Origin: Stappia sp. BW2
GTDB lineage: Bacteria > Pseudomonadota > Alphaproteobacteria > Rhizobiales > Stappiaceae
Reading direction: 5' to 3'
NCBI RefSeq assembly: GCF_008107695.1
Contig: NZ_VIRG01000066.1
Span: forward strand, 372,001 to 436,000
Length of the DNA stretch: 64,000 nt
Shown here one piece after another: positions 43,562 to 52,628 of the stretch. The position numbers were made by a program, and so were the translations under genes. Under the pieces are notes generated by a model that was not told where the DNA came from, did not search any database, and saw nothing but the letters and a program-made list of their open reading frames with translations. Each line of letters starts with the position of its first letter. Positions within the stretch are counted from its first letter, which is position 1.

Positions 43562-44764
43562 TTATTCAACAATTTCGACTTGCTTGTAGCCGTCACCATC
43601 GACGACGAACTTGCCGATATAACCGCCGACATCACCATTTTCATCGAACTCCGCGGAGCCGCTGGCGCCTTCGTAGTCGATGTCCTTGCCTTCCTTGATA
43701 AGCTCAATCGCCTTCGCCCATTCGCCCGGGCCGACTTTCTCACCCGGAGCCATGGCAACTTCCTTCAGGGCTTCGGCAATCTTGGCGCGGTCGGTCGAGC
43801 CGGCCTTTTCAATCGCCAGCAGCGCCAGGAAAGTTGCGTCATAGGTCTGGTCGACAAAGGCCTTGTCTGCACCTTCGCCATATTCCGCGTTGAAGGCATC
43901 ATGCAGCGCCTTCTGGGCCGGGTTTTCGGCCGGAGACGTTGGTGAGGAGAAGAACGATGTCTTCAGGGCATCCGCACCAACGTTCTGGATCAGCAGTTCG
44001 TCGCGCAGACCATCCGTGCCGATGAATTTGGTGAAGAGACCGCCTTCAATGGCCTGACGCACGATCTTGCCGCCGCTGTCGCCGGCATAGGCGATCACGA
44101 CCAGTGCTTCCGCATCGCCCTTGGCCAGGCTGGCAAGTTCGGAGCGGTAGGAATCTTTCTTTTCTTCGTGCTTCGCCTCGGCAACGATCTCACCACCGGC
44201 TGCGGTGTAGGCGTCGATGAAGGTTTCGCCAATGCCGACGCCATAGTCGTTGTTGACGTAGGTCAGCGCGACTTTCTTCAGGCCTTCGTCCAACACCATC
44301 TTGGCGAGGATCTCCCCCTGATAGTTATCGGAGGGCACGATGCGGAACACCAGGCCGCCGTCTTCCAGGGTGGTCATGGCAGGTGACGTGGCGGTCGGCG
44401 AGATCTGCGGGACGCCCGCCGGAATGATTGCGGCTTCAGCCGCGGCAATGGTGGTGCCGGACATGAGCGAGCCCATGATGATCGGCACGTTTTCAACGTT
44501 CACGAGTTTCTGGGCGGCGTCGACCGCGCCCTGTGCCGTGCCGGTGGTGTCACCATAAACGGCAATGGCAGAGCCGCCGAGCAGGCCACCCTGCTCGTTC
44601 ACCTGCTTGACCGCGAGATCGGCCGCGTTCTGAAGCGGCGGAATGAAATTGGCGATCGGCCCCGTGATGTCCATCAGGACGCCGATCTTGGTGTCGTCCG
44701 CCAGTGCGGCTGTTCCCGTGCCGAGCAAAGCCGCTGCGGCCACAATTGTCGTCAACTTTTTCAT
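43562..44764 (-). CDS. ABC transporter substrate-binding protein (Leu/Ile/Val-binding type)
   Basis: A 400-residue periplasmic-binding-protein-like protein (Peripla_BP_6) with a Sec signal (MKKLTTIVAAAALLGTG, cleavage after about residue 22, ALA|D). Family features include GVLMDITGPIANF and the VNNDYGVGIGETF region. This class binds leucine-type amino acids but also aromatic acids, amides and urea. Next to a kynureninase-like enzyme and a bicupin, an aromatic or tryptophan-derived ligand is plausible. Confidence 0.88.
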   Translation of the reverse strand: MKKLTTIVAAAALLGTGTAALADDTKIGVLMDITGPIANFIPPLQNAADLAVKQVNEQGGLLGGSAIAVYGDTTGTAQGAVDAAQKLVNVENVPIIMGSLMSGTTIAAAEAAIIPAGVPQISPTATSPAMTTLEDGGLVFRIVPSDNYQGEILAKMVLDEGLKKVALTYVNNDYGVGIGETFIDAYTAAGGEIVAEAKHEEKKDSYRSELASLAKGDAEALVVIAYAGDSGGKIVRQAIEGGLFTKFIGTDGLRDELLIQNVGADALKTSFFSSPTSPAENPAQKALHDAFNAEYGEGADKAFVDQTYDATFLALLAIEKAGSTDRAKIAEALKEVAMAPGEKVGPGEWAKAIELIKEGKDIDYEGASGSAEFDENGDVGGYIGKFVVDGDGYKQVEIVE

Positions 44765-44839
44765 ACTGTCATCCCCTCATTGCTTGACCTTGAATTCCTG
44801 CACAGCCTTTTCTTTCCTCCTTGAAAGGCCTTGTCTTTT

Positions 44840-45928
44840 TTAGTCGCGCAGGACTTCTGTTTCGAACCGGCCCGGCAAGCTGACTTCCAGCAGTTCCAGG
44901 TCGGAAGTTGCATCCGCGTATCGCGTCGCCATGTGCGGCGGGATTACGAAAGCGTCTCCGGCAGACAGGCGGTAAGGATCTTTGCCTTCGCCCTCCAGGG
45001 TCATTTCACCTGCCAGCACAAAGTTGAATAGAATATCGCAGTCATGGCGTGTCCAGGGAGCAGCCTCCCCGGCCGGACGTGCCACCATAACAGACGCCAC
45101 GCCCTTCGTGTTGTCGCAGATGGTGGTGTCTCGCGCTTCGAAACCCGGTATGCGGAACGGACTGAAGGCGCCGTCTTTTGCCAGGCTGTGAACGAACTTC
45201 TGGCCCTGCCACTCGCGGTCCGGCCGCTCATGGGGTGTTGGCAGGGTCATCTCGTGATCGATCTCGGTAATGTGTTCCGCGGGAACACCGATCTCGACCA
45301 CCTCGATGCCTTCGGCCGCATGCATCACCCGGTGGCGGATTTCCGGCGGCTGAATGAAACAGTCGCCTGCCCTCAGACGGCGCATGCCGCCCTGGTCTTC
45401 GTACAGAACGTCGACCCAGCCGTTAACGCAGAAAATCAGCTGAAAACCGACCTTGTGGAAATGGACCATGTCCGGCACCGGACCGTCCGGCACCCGAATA
45501 TGCGAGGCGATCATCGCGCCACCGAGGCGCGTGGGCACCAGATCCCGATAGGACATGCCGGCCCGTCCGATCACCCAGGGCGCCTGATCGGCGAGGCGGC
45601 GCACCACGAAAGCGTGTTCCGTTTCCGGCATGACCAGTGGCGGATTGAGTTCGTCAATCTCGACGCGCGTCCCGCTTGGAGAAACCAGAAGACGTTCGCC
45701 GCCAGCAAATTCATCCGGATTTTCGGTGAGGATGCGCAGCGTGCCGGGGGCTTCGCTCGCGCCCTTTTCCACCCGCACACGCAGGCCGTGGCCTGAAAAA
45801 ACAGCGATTTCCGGATTATCGGCCGGATAGATCATGTCCAGCCGCATGTTCAGCTTTTTGGTGAAGAACGGCAGATCCTTGGAAAGGTCCTGTGTCGGCA
45901 GTCTGACTTCCCCGCGGGTTTCGCTCAT
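44840..45928 (-). CDS. Bicupin protein with an N-terminal glyoxalase-like segment
   Basis: A 362-residue protein. Residues 1 to about 75 resemble half of a VOC/glyoxalase domain (VRLPTQDLSKDLPFFTKKLNMRL). Then come two cupin domains: one around residues 150-215 with the histidine-containing DMVHFHKVGFQ and QPPEIRHRV, another near the C terminus with WTRHDCDILFNFVLAG and AFVIPPHMATRY. Aromatic-ring dioxygenases and isomerases use this type of fold, but the metal ligands of the second cupin look incomplete. No specific reaction is assigned. It lies between the GntR regulator and the transporter genes. Confidence 0.78.
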   Translation of the reverse strand: MSETRGEVRLPTQDLSKDLPFFTKKLNMRLDMIYPADNPEIAVFSGHGLRVRVEKGASEAPGTLRILTENPDEFAGGERLLVSPSGTRVEIDELNPPLVMPETEHAFVVRRLADQAPWVIGRAGMSYRDLVPTRLGGAMIASHIRVPDGPVPDMVHFHKVGFQLIFCVNGWVDVLYEDQGGMRRLRAGDCFIQPPEIRHRVMHAAEGIEVVEIGVPAEHITEIDHEMTLPTPHERPDREWQGQKFVHSLAKDGAFSPFRIPGFEARDTTICDNTKGVASVMVARPAGEAAPWTRHDCDILFNFVLAGEMTLEGEGKDPYRLSAGDAFVIPPHMATRYADATSDLELLEVSLPGRFETEVLRD

Positions 45929-45960
45929 GTCCTGTCCATCGCTCCTGTTCCTACTGCGCG

Positions 45961-46668
45961 TCAGCCTGCTTGCGCGGATGAGTTTTGGTTCTGATTGCGG
46001 ATTTCCCCGTGCGCCTGGAGGTAGGCCGCCTCCCCCTCGAAGACGAACCGCAGGATTCTGTCGCTGGCGGCAACCGCATCCCGGCGGCAGAACGCCTGAT
46101 AAAGCTGGGTGTTGCCGGCGACGATCAACGGGTGGTTGGCCTTGTCTGCAAAGGTCATCAGGCGAACGGCCTGAACCTGTGTCATGTAGCGTTGCAACGC
46201 CTTGCGCAGCGAAACATTGGGGACAGCGGCGATCCAGCTGTTGCGGAAGGTCTCGCAAGCCCGATGCAGCCGCTCGAAATCGTCCGCTGCCATGGCGGAG
46301 TGTGCTTCCGCCTGGATGTCGTCCAGACCCTTCAATTCCTCCTCCGACAGGCTGAGAGCTGCCATGGCCGCCGCCCGCGGCTCCAGCAGCCGGCGCAGGT
46401 CGAAGATTTCCAGAATTTCCTGATGATCGAGCCTCGGCAGCATGAAGCCGCGCGTCGTGGGCTCCAGATACCCCTCGTGAGCCAGGCGCATCAAGGCGTC
46501 GCGTGCCGGCATGCGAGAAACACCGAACTCGGCGGCAACAGCCGTGTCGACAAGACGGACATCCTGACCAAGCTCGCCGCGCTGTATGCGCCCCATCAGC
46601 AGATCGTGGATCTGTCCGCTGGTGCTTTGAGCCGCAGACGCGTTGGCGGATGATTTTCCAGCAATCAC
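45961..46668 (-). CDS. GntR-family (FCD) transcriptional regulator
   Basis: A 235-residue GntR regulator with a winged helix (IHDLLMGRIQRGELGQDVRL, FGVSRMPARDALMRLAHEGYL) and a helical FCD domain. The start is taken as GTG at 46668, because it has a strong GGGGAGG site 8 nt upstream; the open frame extends to 46836 through the operator region but has no ribosome binding site there. It is probably the head of the bicupin/transporter operon and a regulator of the divergent kynureninase-like gene. Confidence 0.83.
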   Translation of the reverse strand: MIAGKSSANASAAQSTSGQIHDLLMGRIQRGELGQDVRLVDTAVAAEFGVSRMPARDALMRLAHEGYLEPTTRGFMLPRLDHQEILEIFDLRRLLEPRAAAMAALSLSEEELKGLDDIQAEAHSAMAADDFERLHRACETFRNSWIAAVPNVSLRKALQRYMTQVQAVRLMTFADKANHPLIVAGNTQLYQAFCRRDAVAASDRILRFVFEGEAAYLQAHGEIRNQNQNSSAQAG

Positions 46669-46710
46669 CAGCAAGCCTCCCCTGTCACACACAGCGACAC
46701 ACCACCAAAA

Positions 46711-46817
46711 TCGTATACGAAACAATTCAAGGCAAATCGGATCAATCGCATGTTCAACCCATTTTCCCGCACTTGAAAAGTCCTTTAAGCTTGAACTATC
46801 GGAAAAACTGTATACGA
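46711..46817. promoter_or_regulatory. Two GntR-type operators between the regulator and kynureninase-like genes
   Basis: TCGTATACGA (46711-46720) is a perfect palindrome. Its GTATACGA part recurs at 46810-46817, 97 bp away. Both fit FadR/VanR-type GntR sites, and the spacing would permit DNA looping across the divergent promoters. Confidence 0.6.
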
Positions 46818-46911
46818 ATATTTCCTTACTGGTCAATAGCGTGTTTGATGCAGGAAGGAACTGCGTTCGGCACTCTCACCGACCTGCGGACACGAGCTTT
46901 CGGGGAAACGC

Positions 46912-48045
46912 ATGACAACCAGAGAAGACGGCTACTTCCTCTATCATTCCATCGGCCAGTATCCCGGCAAGGCCGCCGGGTTGAGCGCCGCGATGGCGGA
47001 ATTTGCCTCGGTCTGGAGCGCCCCGAACGATCAGCAGTGGTCCTATCTGCTGGGCAAGCGTGAAGCTTTCATTGATCACTGGCGCGCAATCATCGAAGCA
47101 CCTGCCGGGTCTGCCACAACGTGTGAAAACGTCACCCAGGGCGTGGACATGGTGATGCGGGCCCTGCCGGACGGCCTGCTGCGCGGCCGGAAGGTTCTGG
47201 TGGCCGCGGACTGCTTCCCGTCCAACCATTTCCTTCTGACCCGCCTGCAGGAACGGCTCGGCTTCGAGCTGGTGACCGTACGCGCCCGTCAGGGTGCGAA
47301 TTTCGTCTCCGATGAAGACATGATTGCCGAGTGGGACCGCGATGTCGCGCTCTGCCTGATTACCTGGATCAGCTCGACCACATCCCGCCGTTCGAATCTC
47401 GAAAGCCTCGTTGCCCACGGCCGTTCGATGGGCAGCATCATCGGCGTGGATATTACCCAGGGTGCGGGCCTGCTGCCCTTTTCGGTCGACGCGCCGAATG
47501 TGGATTTTGTCGTATCGACCAGCCTCAAATGGATGTGCGGCACACCTGGCGCCGGCATCCTTTACGTTCATCCGGACCTGATCCGCGATTGCAGACCGGA
47601 GCTACGTGGCTGGTTCAGTCAGGACAACCCGTTCAACTGGGATATCGACGCCTTCGAATACGCGCCGGACATTCGCCGCTTCGACAACGGCACACCGTCG
47701 ATCATGCCTGCCGCAGCTTCCGTGCCTGCGCTCCAATGGCATGCAAGCGCCGACAGGGACGCCATCTTGCGCAGCAACAGGCATCTTTGCAGTATTCTGA
47801 TCGATGGGGCAGATGCGCTCGGGTTGAAACTTCTCACACCCCGGGCGGAAGAAGACAGAGGTGGCAGCCTGATGTTCGGTCTCGCCTCAGCCGAACAGGC
47901 CACGCTCGTGCTGGACCATCTACGCCATGCGGGCCTCATTGCCGATACCCGCGGCGCGACCCTACGCCTTTCTCCCGGCATTCAGACGTCGGAAGACGCC
48001 GCACGTGAAGTTGTGGTGGAACTGGGGACGGTGCTTCCCCGGTAA
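46912..48045 (+). CDS. Kynureninase-like PLP enzyme (aminotransferase class V)
   Basis: A 377-residue fold-type I PLP enzyme. The Schiff-base lysine is in VSTSLKWMCGTPGAG, with the pyridine-contacting aspartate upstream in GVDITQGAG. The following ELRGWFSQ...FNWDIDAFEYAPDIRRFDNGTPS resembles kynureninase. Kynureninase cleaves kynurenine to anthranilate and alanine, but no tryptophan dioxygenase gene is nearby, so the true substrate may be a related aryl-keto amino acid. It faces the GntR/bicupin/transporter operon. Confidence 0.78.
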   Translation: MTTREDGYFLYHSIGQYPGKAAGLSAAMAEFASVWSAPNDQQWSYLLGKREAFIDHWRAIIEAPAGSATTCENVTQGVDMVMRALPDGLLRGRKVLVAADCFPSNHFLLTRLQERLGFELVTVRARQGANFVSDEDMIAEWDRDVALCLITWISSTTSRRSNLESLVAHGRSMGSIIGVDITQGAGLLPFSVDAPNVDFVVSTSLKWMCGTPGAGILYVHPDLIRDCRPELRGWFSQDNPFNWDIDAFEYAPDIRRFDNGTPSIMPAAASVPALQWHASADRDAILRSNRHLCSILIDGADALGLKLLTPRAEEDRGGSLMFGLASAEQATLVLDHLRHAGLIADTRGATLRLSPGIQTSEDAAREVVVELGTVLPR

Positions 48046-48409
48046 CCCCGGGAGGGAGCTTCGTCAGCGGATGTCGCCCATCCTTCGAGACAGCGCTTCG
48101 CGCTTCCTCAGGATGAGGTTGGCACAAGTTAACAGGTTTACTCGGGGAACTTTCAGCCTCACATCAACCTACCCCTCATCCTGAGGAGGCCGTGAGGCCG
48201 TCTCGAAGGATGGGCTGCAAACTCAGCAACCACACACCCTGATCTGATACAGCTTACGTAGCCACTCGCCTGCTTCGCGGTCCTTCTCCCGAGAACCGAT
48301 CTTGGAGCTCAGCTGCTCCGCGCATGAGCGACACCCGGGTCTCGCCAAGCTCGCCCGGGGTCACAATCGAGTGGGATGATCCGTCACTTAAGTCAGGACC
48401 GGAATTGGC
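48046..48409. other. Intergenic region between convergent genes, containing a REP-like pair
   Basis: No gene is apparent in these 364 bp between the ends of the kynureninase-like and IorB-like genes. It contains two inverted REP-like units, at 48076-48117 and 48175-48215, and otherwise unremarkable sequence. Confidence 0.6.
48076..48215. repeat. Inverted pair of the dispersed REP-like element
   Basis: Units at 48076-48117 (GCCCATCCTTCGAGA...CTCAGGATGAG) and 48175-48215 (CTCATCCTGAGGAGG...CGAAGGATGGGC) are in opposite orientation, here tail to tail compared with the pair at 38.3 kb. They match those copies closely and lie between convergent genes. Confidence 0.75.
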
Positions 48410-49960
48410 TCATGCAAAGCTCTCAACGGTCTTCAGCGCTCCGTCGAGATCCGCGCCCTTTTCATCCTTGAGAGCCGCTTCGCGCAGGCGTGCGACCCAT
48501 TCCGGGCCGTCGTCCCGGTTTTCCACCAGCCGTGCCCCAGCCAGCACCTTGTCGAATTTCGACAGGCCTCTTGCATGAGTGTCGGAGTAGCCCTTGATGA
48601 GGCGTCGGCACCTCAGCACTTCAACGGCCATGGCGTAGCGGTCCGGCAAATAGCCCGACACCATCTTCAACCAGCTCTCCAGATGGTCCTGCTCCATCCG
48701 GTGGCGCAGGGTTCTGCGGCGCCAGCCGCGCAAGCCGCCCAGAAAGTAAAGCATGGCAAAGCCGCGCAGACTGTCGGTGCGGATGCGGCGGCCACGGTTG
48801 AACCAGCGGTCGATGCGTTTCATCCACGCCGGATCGCTTTCCATCTTGCGGCCCATCTTTTCCGGCAGCAGGCCAACGATTTCTTCCGCGCGCGGATGAA
48901 GATAGTCGGTCAGATGCAGCAGCTTGCCGTCCTTCACCTTCATTTCCGTCTCGATCCGATTGAACCGCTGAGGACGTGTTTTCAGATCGGCAACCCGGAT
49001 AACATCGTCGTAGGCCATGGCATTGGCGATGTATTTCGCGGCTTCGCGGGACAGTTCGTAATCCTTCTCCGCGCTATCCCGGCTGACGAGATCTTCCAGC
49101 CGGCCGAGATATTCCGCACCGTAATCCGTGTCCTGGAAATCGACCACCTTGCGCAGTCCGGCATGGGCCATTTCGCGCACCGGTTCCGGCAAGCCCGCGA
49201 CCTTGGCTTCCAGCGAGGCCCAGGCCTTTTGCGCCATGTCCGGGCCGGCAGGCCTGACGATTTCCTGCTGTGCAGGTTTAACGGCTTCGGCCTTCGGGTC
49301 CTCGCCGTATTTCGCCAGATCGAAACCGGCAGAGAAGGCCCTGAGACTGGCTTCCACACCCTTGCCGCCTGCACGAATAGCGTCTTCAAAGGCTGCCCGC
49401 TCGAAGGGCAGAGCACCGGAGCCAGCCAGTGCCCCGAACAGGGAAGCGGAAATCACGGAGCCGACCTTTAGGGCAGCGGTATCCATATCGGCCAGAACCA
49501 GCTTTTGTGCCGCCAGTTCGGCGGCGGCTCTCACTTCTTCGGATGAGGCCATGCCGTCACCCGGCACGGATTTTTCGGACACCGCGAGCATGCGGTGGCT
49601 CGATGCGATAAGCGTGGTGCGGTCCGGGGTCACGAAGCCACGAATGATCGCACGGCCGGCTTCCATCATTTCCGCGGCAACGATGATGTCGACATCACCC
49701 GCAGACGGGGCGAGCGAAAAGACCGGAGCGTCAACGTCCCCCGGGGCCATCTCCATGTAATAGATGGTCGCGCCGGTTCTCTGGGCAACGCCGGCCACGC
49801 TCGTGGCCTGGCAATGATAGCCCTGCGATCTCGCCAGGCTTTCGATCCAGTTGGTCAGAACACCACCGCCCTGCCCGCCGACGGCGAGAATGGCGAGCTT
49901 GATAACCCCTTCGAGCGCGGGATCGGCCGGTCTGGCATCCAGTGGCAATGCAAGCGACAT
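48410..49960 (-). CDS. Indolepyruvate ferredoxin oxidoreductase, beta-type subunit (IorB-like, long form)
   Basis: A 516-residue protein. The N-terminal 200 residues form the gamma/IorB-type 2-oxoacid:ferredoxin oxidoreductase domain, with GGQGGGVLTNWIESLA and SVAGVAQRTGATIYYME. A roughly 300-residue C-terminal part, seen in proteobacterial IorB proteins, has no assigned activity. The ATG at 49960 overlaps the IorA-like stop as TGATG. Together the subunits decarboxylate indolepyruvate or phenylpyruvate to the arylacetyl-CoA. Confidence 0.88.
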   Translation of the reverse strand: MSLALPLDARPADPALEGVIKLAILAVGGQGGGVLTNWIESLARSQGYHCQATSVAGVAQRTGATIYYMEMAPGDVDAPVFSLAPSAGDVDIIVAAEMMEAGRAIIRGFVTPDRTTLIASSHRMLAVSEKSVPGDGMASSEEVRAAAELAAQKLVLADMDTAALKVGSVISASLFGALAGSGALPFERAAFEDAIRAGGKGVEASLRAFSAGFDLAKYGEDPKAEAVKPAQQEIVRPAGPDMAQKAWASLEAKVAGLPEPVREMAHAGLRKVVDFQDTDYGAEYLGRLEDLVSRDSAEKDYELSREAAKYIANAMAYDDVIRVADLKTRPQRFNRIETEMKVKDGKLLHLTDYLHPRAEEIVGLLPEKMGRKMESDPAWMKRIDRWFNRGRRIRTDSLRGFAMLYFLGGLRGWRRRTLRHRMEQDHLESWLKMVSGYLPDRYAMAVEVLRCRRLIKGYSDTHARGLSKFDKVLAGARLVENRDDGPEWVARLREAALKDEKGADLDGALKTVESFA

Positions 49961-52110
49961 CACGCGCCCTCCCCGGTAAAGGTCAGCCGGGCACCGGCCC
50001 GCCGTGTCTGCAGCCAGGAAATGATTTTCGTCCGAAGGCCGGCATACCAGGCTTCGAAACCGGTCGGGTTATGAACCACTTTCGCCTCAAAGAAGGACGG
50101 ACACAGGATTGCCGCATCGGCGACTTCGCCGCAGTTGCCGCAACCGACACAGGACTGGTCGATGTGGGCCACCGGATCGTCGCGCAGCGGATCGTCCAGC
50201 TTCTTCAGCGAGAGCGACGGACAGCCGGACAGCCGGATACAGGCGTGATCGCCGGTACAGACGTCCTGATCGACACCGAACCGGGGTATCTCGACCCGTT
50301 CACCACCCGCAATCGCCTTGTTGCGCAAGGGCTTTTCCCGACGCTGGCGGTTGAGCATGCACTCGGACGACGCAACGATCACCTTCGGACCGTCATATTC
50401 GGTCGTCAGCGCTTCGCGGATGGTTTCGCGCATCCGGGTGACATCATAGGTCCGGTCGATCTGTCGGATCCACTTGACCCCGGCGCCCTGAAGCGCCCTG
50501 GTAATTGGATTGTTGGTCGACTTGGTCTCGTTCTTTGCCCGGCTGGAGGGAATGTCCTGCCCGCCGGTTGCCGCCGAATAATAGTTATCGACGATAATCG
50601 CGACACTGTCGGACTTGTTGAACACCATGTTGCCGATGGAGCTGCTGAGACCGTTATGCCAGAAGCCGCCATCGCCAATGATGGAGATCGCCCGTCTCTC
50701 TCCGCCGCCATCGAAGGCAGCGTTTGAGGCCGGCCCGAGGCCATATCCCATGGTTGAGCCGCCGATTTCGAAGGGCGGCAAGCAGGCAAACAGGTGGCAG
50801 CCGATGTCACCGGTGATCTGATGCTGGCCGACTTCCTGCTCCACCATCTTCAACGAGGCGAAGATCGGACGTTCCGGACAGCCCGTGCAAAATCCGGGCG
50901 GGCGGATCGGCACCGTCTTGGAAAGATCCGGCAACTCCGGCTTGGGCGTGTTCGGCGCCAGCACCTTGCCCGGAAGAAGCTCCGGCGCATATTGGCGGAC
51001 AAAGGCATCCAGGCCGTCGAGCATGATCTGGCCGGTGTATTCCCCCGCACGCGGGAAAATGCCCTTGCCTTCCAGCTTCGTCGTCCGGCCTTCCTTGTAG
51101 AGCATGGCCCCCAGCTGCTGCTCGATGAATTCCGGCTGGCCTTCCTCGATCATCAGCACGGCTTCCTTGCCCGCGCAGAACTCCAGAAGCTCGGATTTCA
51201 CGAGCGGATAAGTCACATTGAGCACGTGAAGCGGGATCGAGGTGTTGCCACTGATATCGGCGAGCCCGAGCCGTTGCAGCGCACGGATGACGCTGTTGTA
51301 GATACCGCCAAGGCAGACGATACCGACCTTGCCCTCGTCCGGTCCGAAACGCTCGTTCAGACGGTTGTCCAGAATGAACTTTTCGGCTGCCGGCCAGCGG
51401 TTGTCGATCTTGTCATGCTCATGGGCATAGGACATGGGCGGCAGCACCACCCGCTTGAAGTCGCGCATCGGACTGGACAGCGCATCGCGCACGGAAAGCG
51501 GCGGCGGCACGTTATCCCTGGTCTCGAACCGGCCGGTGACGTGGCATGAACGGATACGCACCATCAGCATGACCGGCGAATTGCTGGCCTCCGACAGGGC
51601 AAAACCATCGCCGACGGATTTGACGATTGACGTCAGGTTGGGCCTTGGATCCAGCAGCCAGAACTGCGATTTCATGGCAAAGGCGTAGGAGCGCTCCTGC
51701 ATGATGGAGCTGCCTTCGCCATAATCCTCGCCGACAATGACAAGCGCGCCACCATTGACGCCGGAAGACGCCAGATTGGCCAGCGCATCCGAGGCAACAT
51801 TGACACCGACCGAGCCTTTGAAGGTGACGGCCCCGCGTATCGGATAATGCACGGAGGCGGCCAGCATGGCGGCTGCGGCCGCTTCGGAGGCGTTGGCCTC
51901 GAAACGTATGCCGAGTTCACCCAGAAGATCCTCTGCGTCGGCAAGCACATCCATCAGATGAGAGATCGGCGCGCCCTGATAGCCGCCGACATAGCCAACA
52001 CCGTTTTCCAGAAGCGCCTTCGTGATGGCCAGAATACCCTCACCCGTGAAGGTGTCTCCGGTTCCCTTGCGAAGATGCTCTACCTCAGCCTTGAACGACC
52101 TTTCGGCCAT
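49960..52110 (-). CDS. iorA: Indolepyruvate ferredoxin oxidoreductase, alpha subunit (IorA-like)
   Basis: A 716-residue ThDP-dependent enzyme. The N-terminal part is the pyruvate:ferredoxin oxidoreductase-type domain (GYQGAPISHLMD). The ThDP site lies at GDIGCHLFACLPP and GDGGFWHNGL (about residues 430-490). Near the C terminus are ferredoxin-like cysteines CTGDHACIRLSGC and CVGCGNCGE, fitting Fe-S centres. The ATG has a strong AAGGAGG site. Arylpyruvates derived from aromatic amino acids are the known substrates of the family. It follows a MarR regulator in the isatin hydrolase operon. Confidence 0.9.
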   Translation of the reverse strand: MAERSFKAEVEHLRKGTGDTFTGEGILAITKALLENGVGYVGGYQGAPISHLMDVLADAEDLLGELGIRFEANASEAAAAAMLAASVHYPIRGAVTFKGSVGVNVASDALANLASSGVNGGALVIVGEDYGEGSSIMQERSYAFAMKSQFWLLDPRPNLTSIVKSVGDGFALSEASNSPVMLMVRIRSCHVTGRFETRDNVPPPLSVRDALSSPMRDFKRVVLPPMSYAHEHDKIDNRWPAAEKFILDNRLNERFGPDEGKVGIVCLGGIYNSVIRALQRLGLADISGNTSIPLHVLNVTYPLVKSELLEFCAGKEAVLMIEEGQPEFIEQQLGAMLYKEGRTTKLEGKGIFPRAGEYTGQIMLDGLDAFVRQYAPELLPGKVLAPNTPKPELPDLSKTVPIRPPGFCTGCPERPIFASLKMVEQEVGQHQITGDIGCHLFACLPPFEIGGSTMGYGLGPASNAAFDGGGERRAISIIGDGGFWHNGLSSSIGNMVFNKSDSVAIIVDNYYSAATGGQDIPSSRAKNETKSTNNPITRALQGAGVKWIRQIDRTYDVTRMRETIREALTTEYDGPKVIVASSECMLNRQRREKPLRNKAIAGGERVEIPRFGVDQDVCTGDHACIRLSGCPSLSLKKLDDPLRDDPVAHIDQSCVGCGNCGEVADAAILCPSFFEAKVVHNPTGFEAWYAGLRTKIISWLQTRRAGARLTFTGEGA

Positions 52111-52133
52111 AGGCCCCTCCTTACGCGATCAAC

Positions 52134-52628
52134 TTATATCGGGTGCTTGCGCACGTTCTTCAAAATTGCCTGCAGCGTGGCGACGAAGGCTCTCTGCTCC
52201 GTTTCGCTGATGCCGTTGAACATCTGCCGGTAGGCGCCGGCCAGATGCGGCCAAAGCTGCTCATGAGTGTCCCGTCCCTTGGACGTGAGATGAATACGGA
52301 CAGCGCGACTGTCTTCCTTGTCGGACACCCGGCGTACCAGACCGCCCCGCTCAAGCGCGTCCAGCGCCCGGCTCAACGTCGAGACTTCAACAACCGCGTA
52401 GATGGCAAGTTCCCGGATCAACAGGCCGTCGATCACGGACAACACGGCCAGGGTTCTCATCTTCGGTGTCGTCAGGCCGAGGTTGGCCATTTCCTCGCGC
52501 AGCGCGGCGTTGTAGCGGCCCATGATGCGGTTCATCAGATACGGTGGAAAATTTTCCAGTCCGATTTCACCGAGCCGCGGCAAGCGGGCCTCGTCCAAAG
52601 TTACGTCCGTCAGATCCTCGTCGCTCAT
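52134..52628 (-). CDS. MarR-family transcriptional regulator
   Basis: A 164-residue MarR protein: winged helix with LTTPKMRTLAVLSVIDGLLI, VEVSTLSRALDALERGGLVRR and the wing DKEDSRAVRIHLTSKG. It overlaps the upstream FAD oxidoreductase gene by ATGA and precedes iorA by 23 bp, so it lies inside the operon it probably controls. MarR regulators often sense aromatic acids, which would suit indole or isatin compounds. Confidence 0.88.
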   Translation of the reverse strand: MSDEDLTDVTLDEARLPRLGEIGLENFPPYLMNRIMGRYNAALREEMANLGLTTPKMRTLAVLSVIDGLLIRELAIYAVVEVSTLSRALDALERGGLVRRVSDKEDSRAVRIHLTSKGRDTHEQLWPHLAGAYRQMFNGISETEQRAFVATLQAILKNVRKHPI

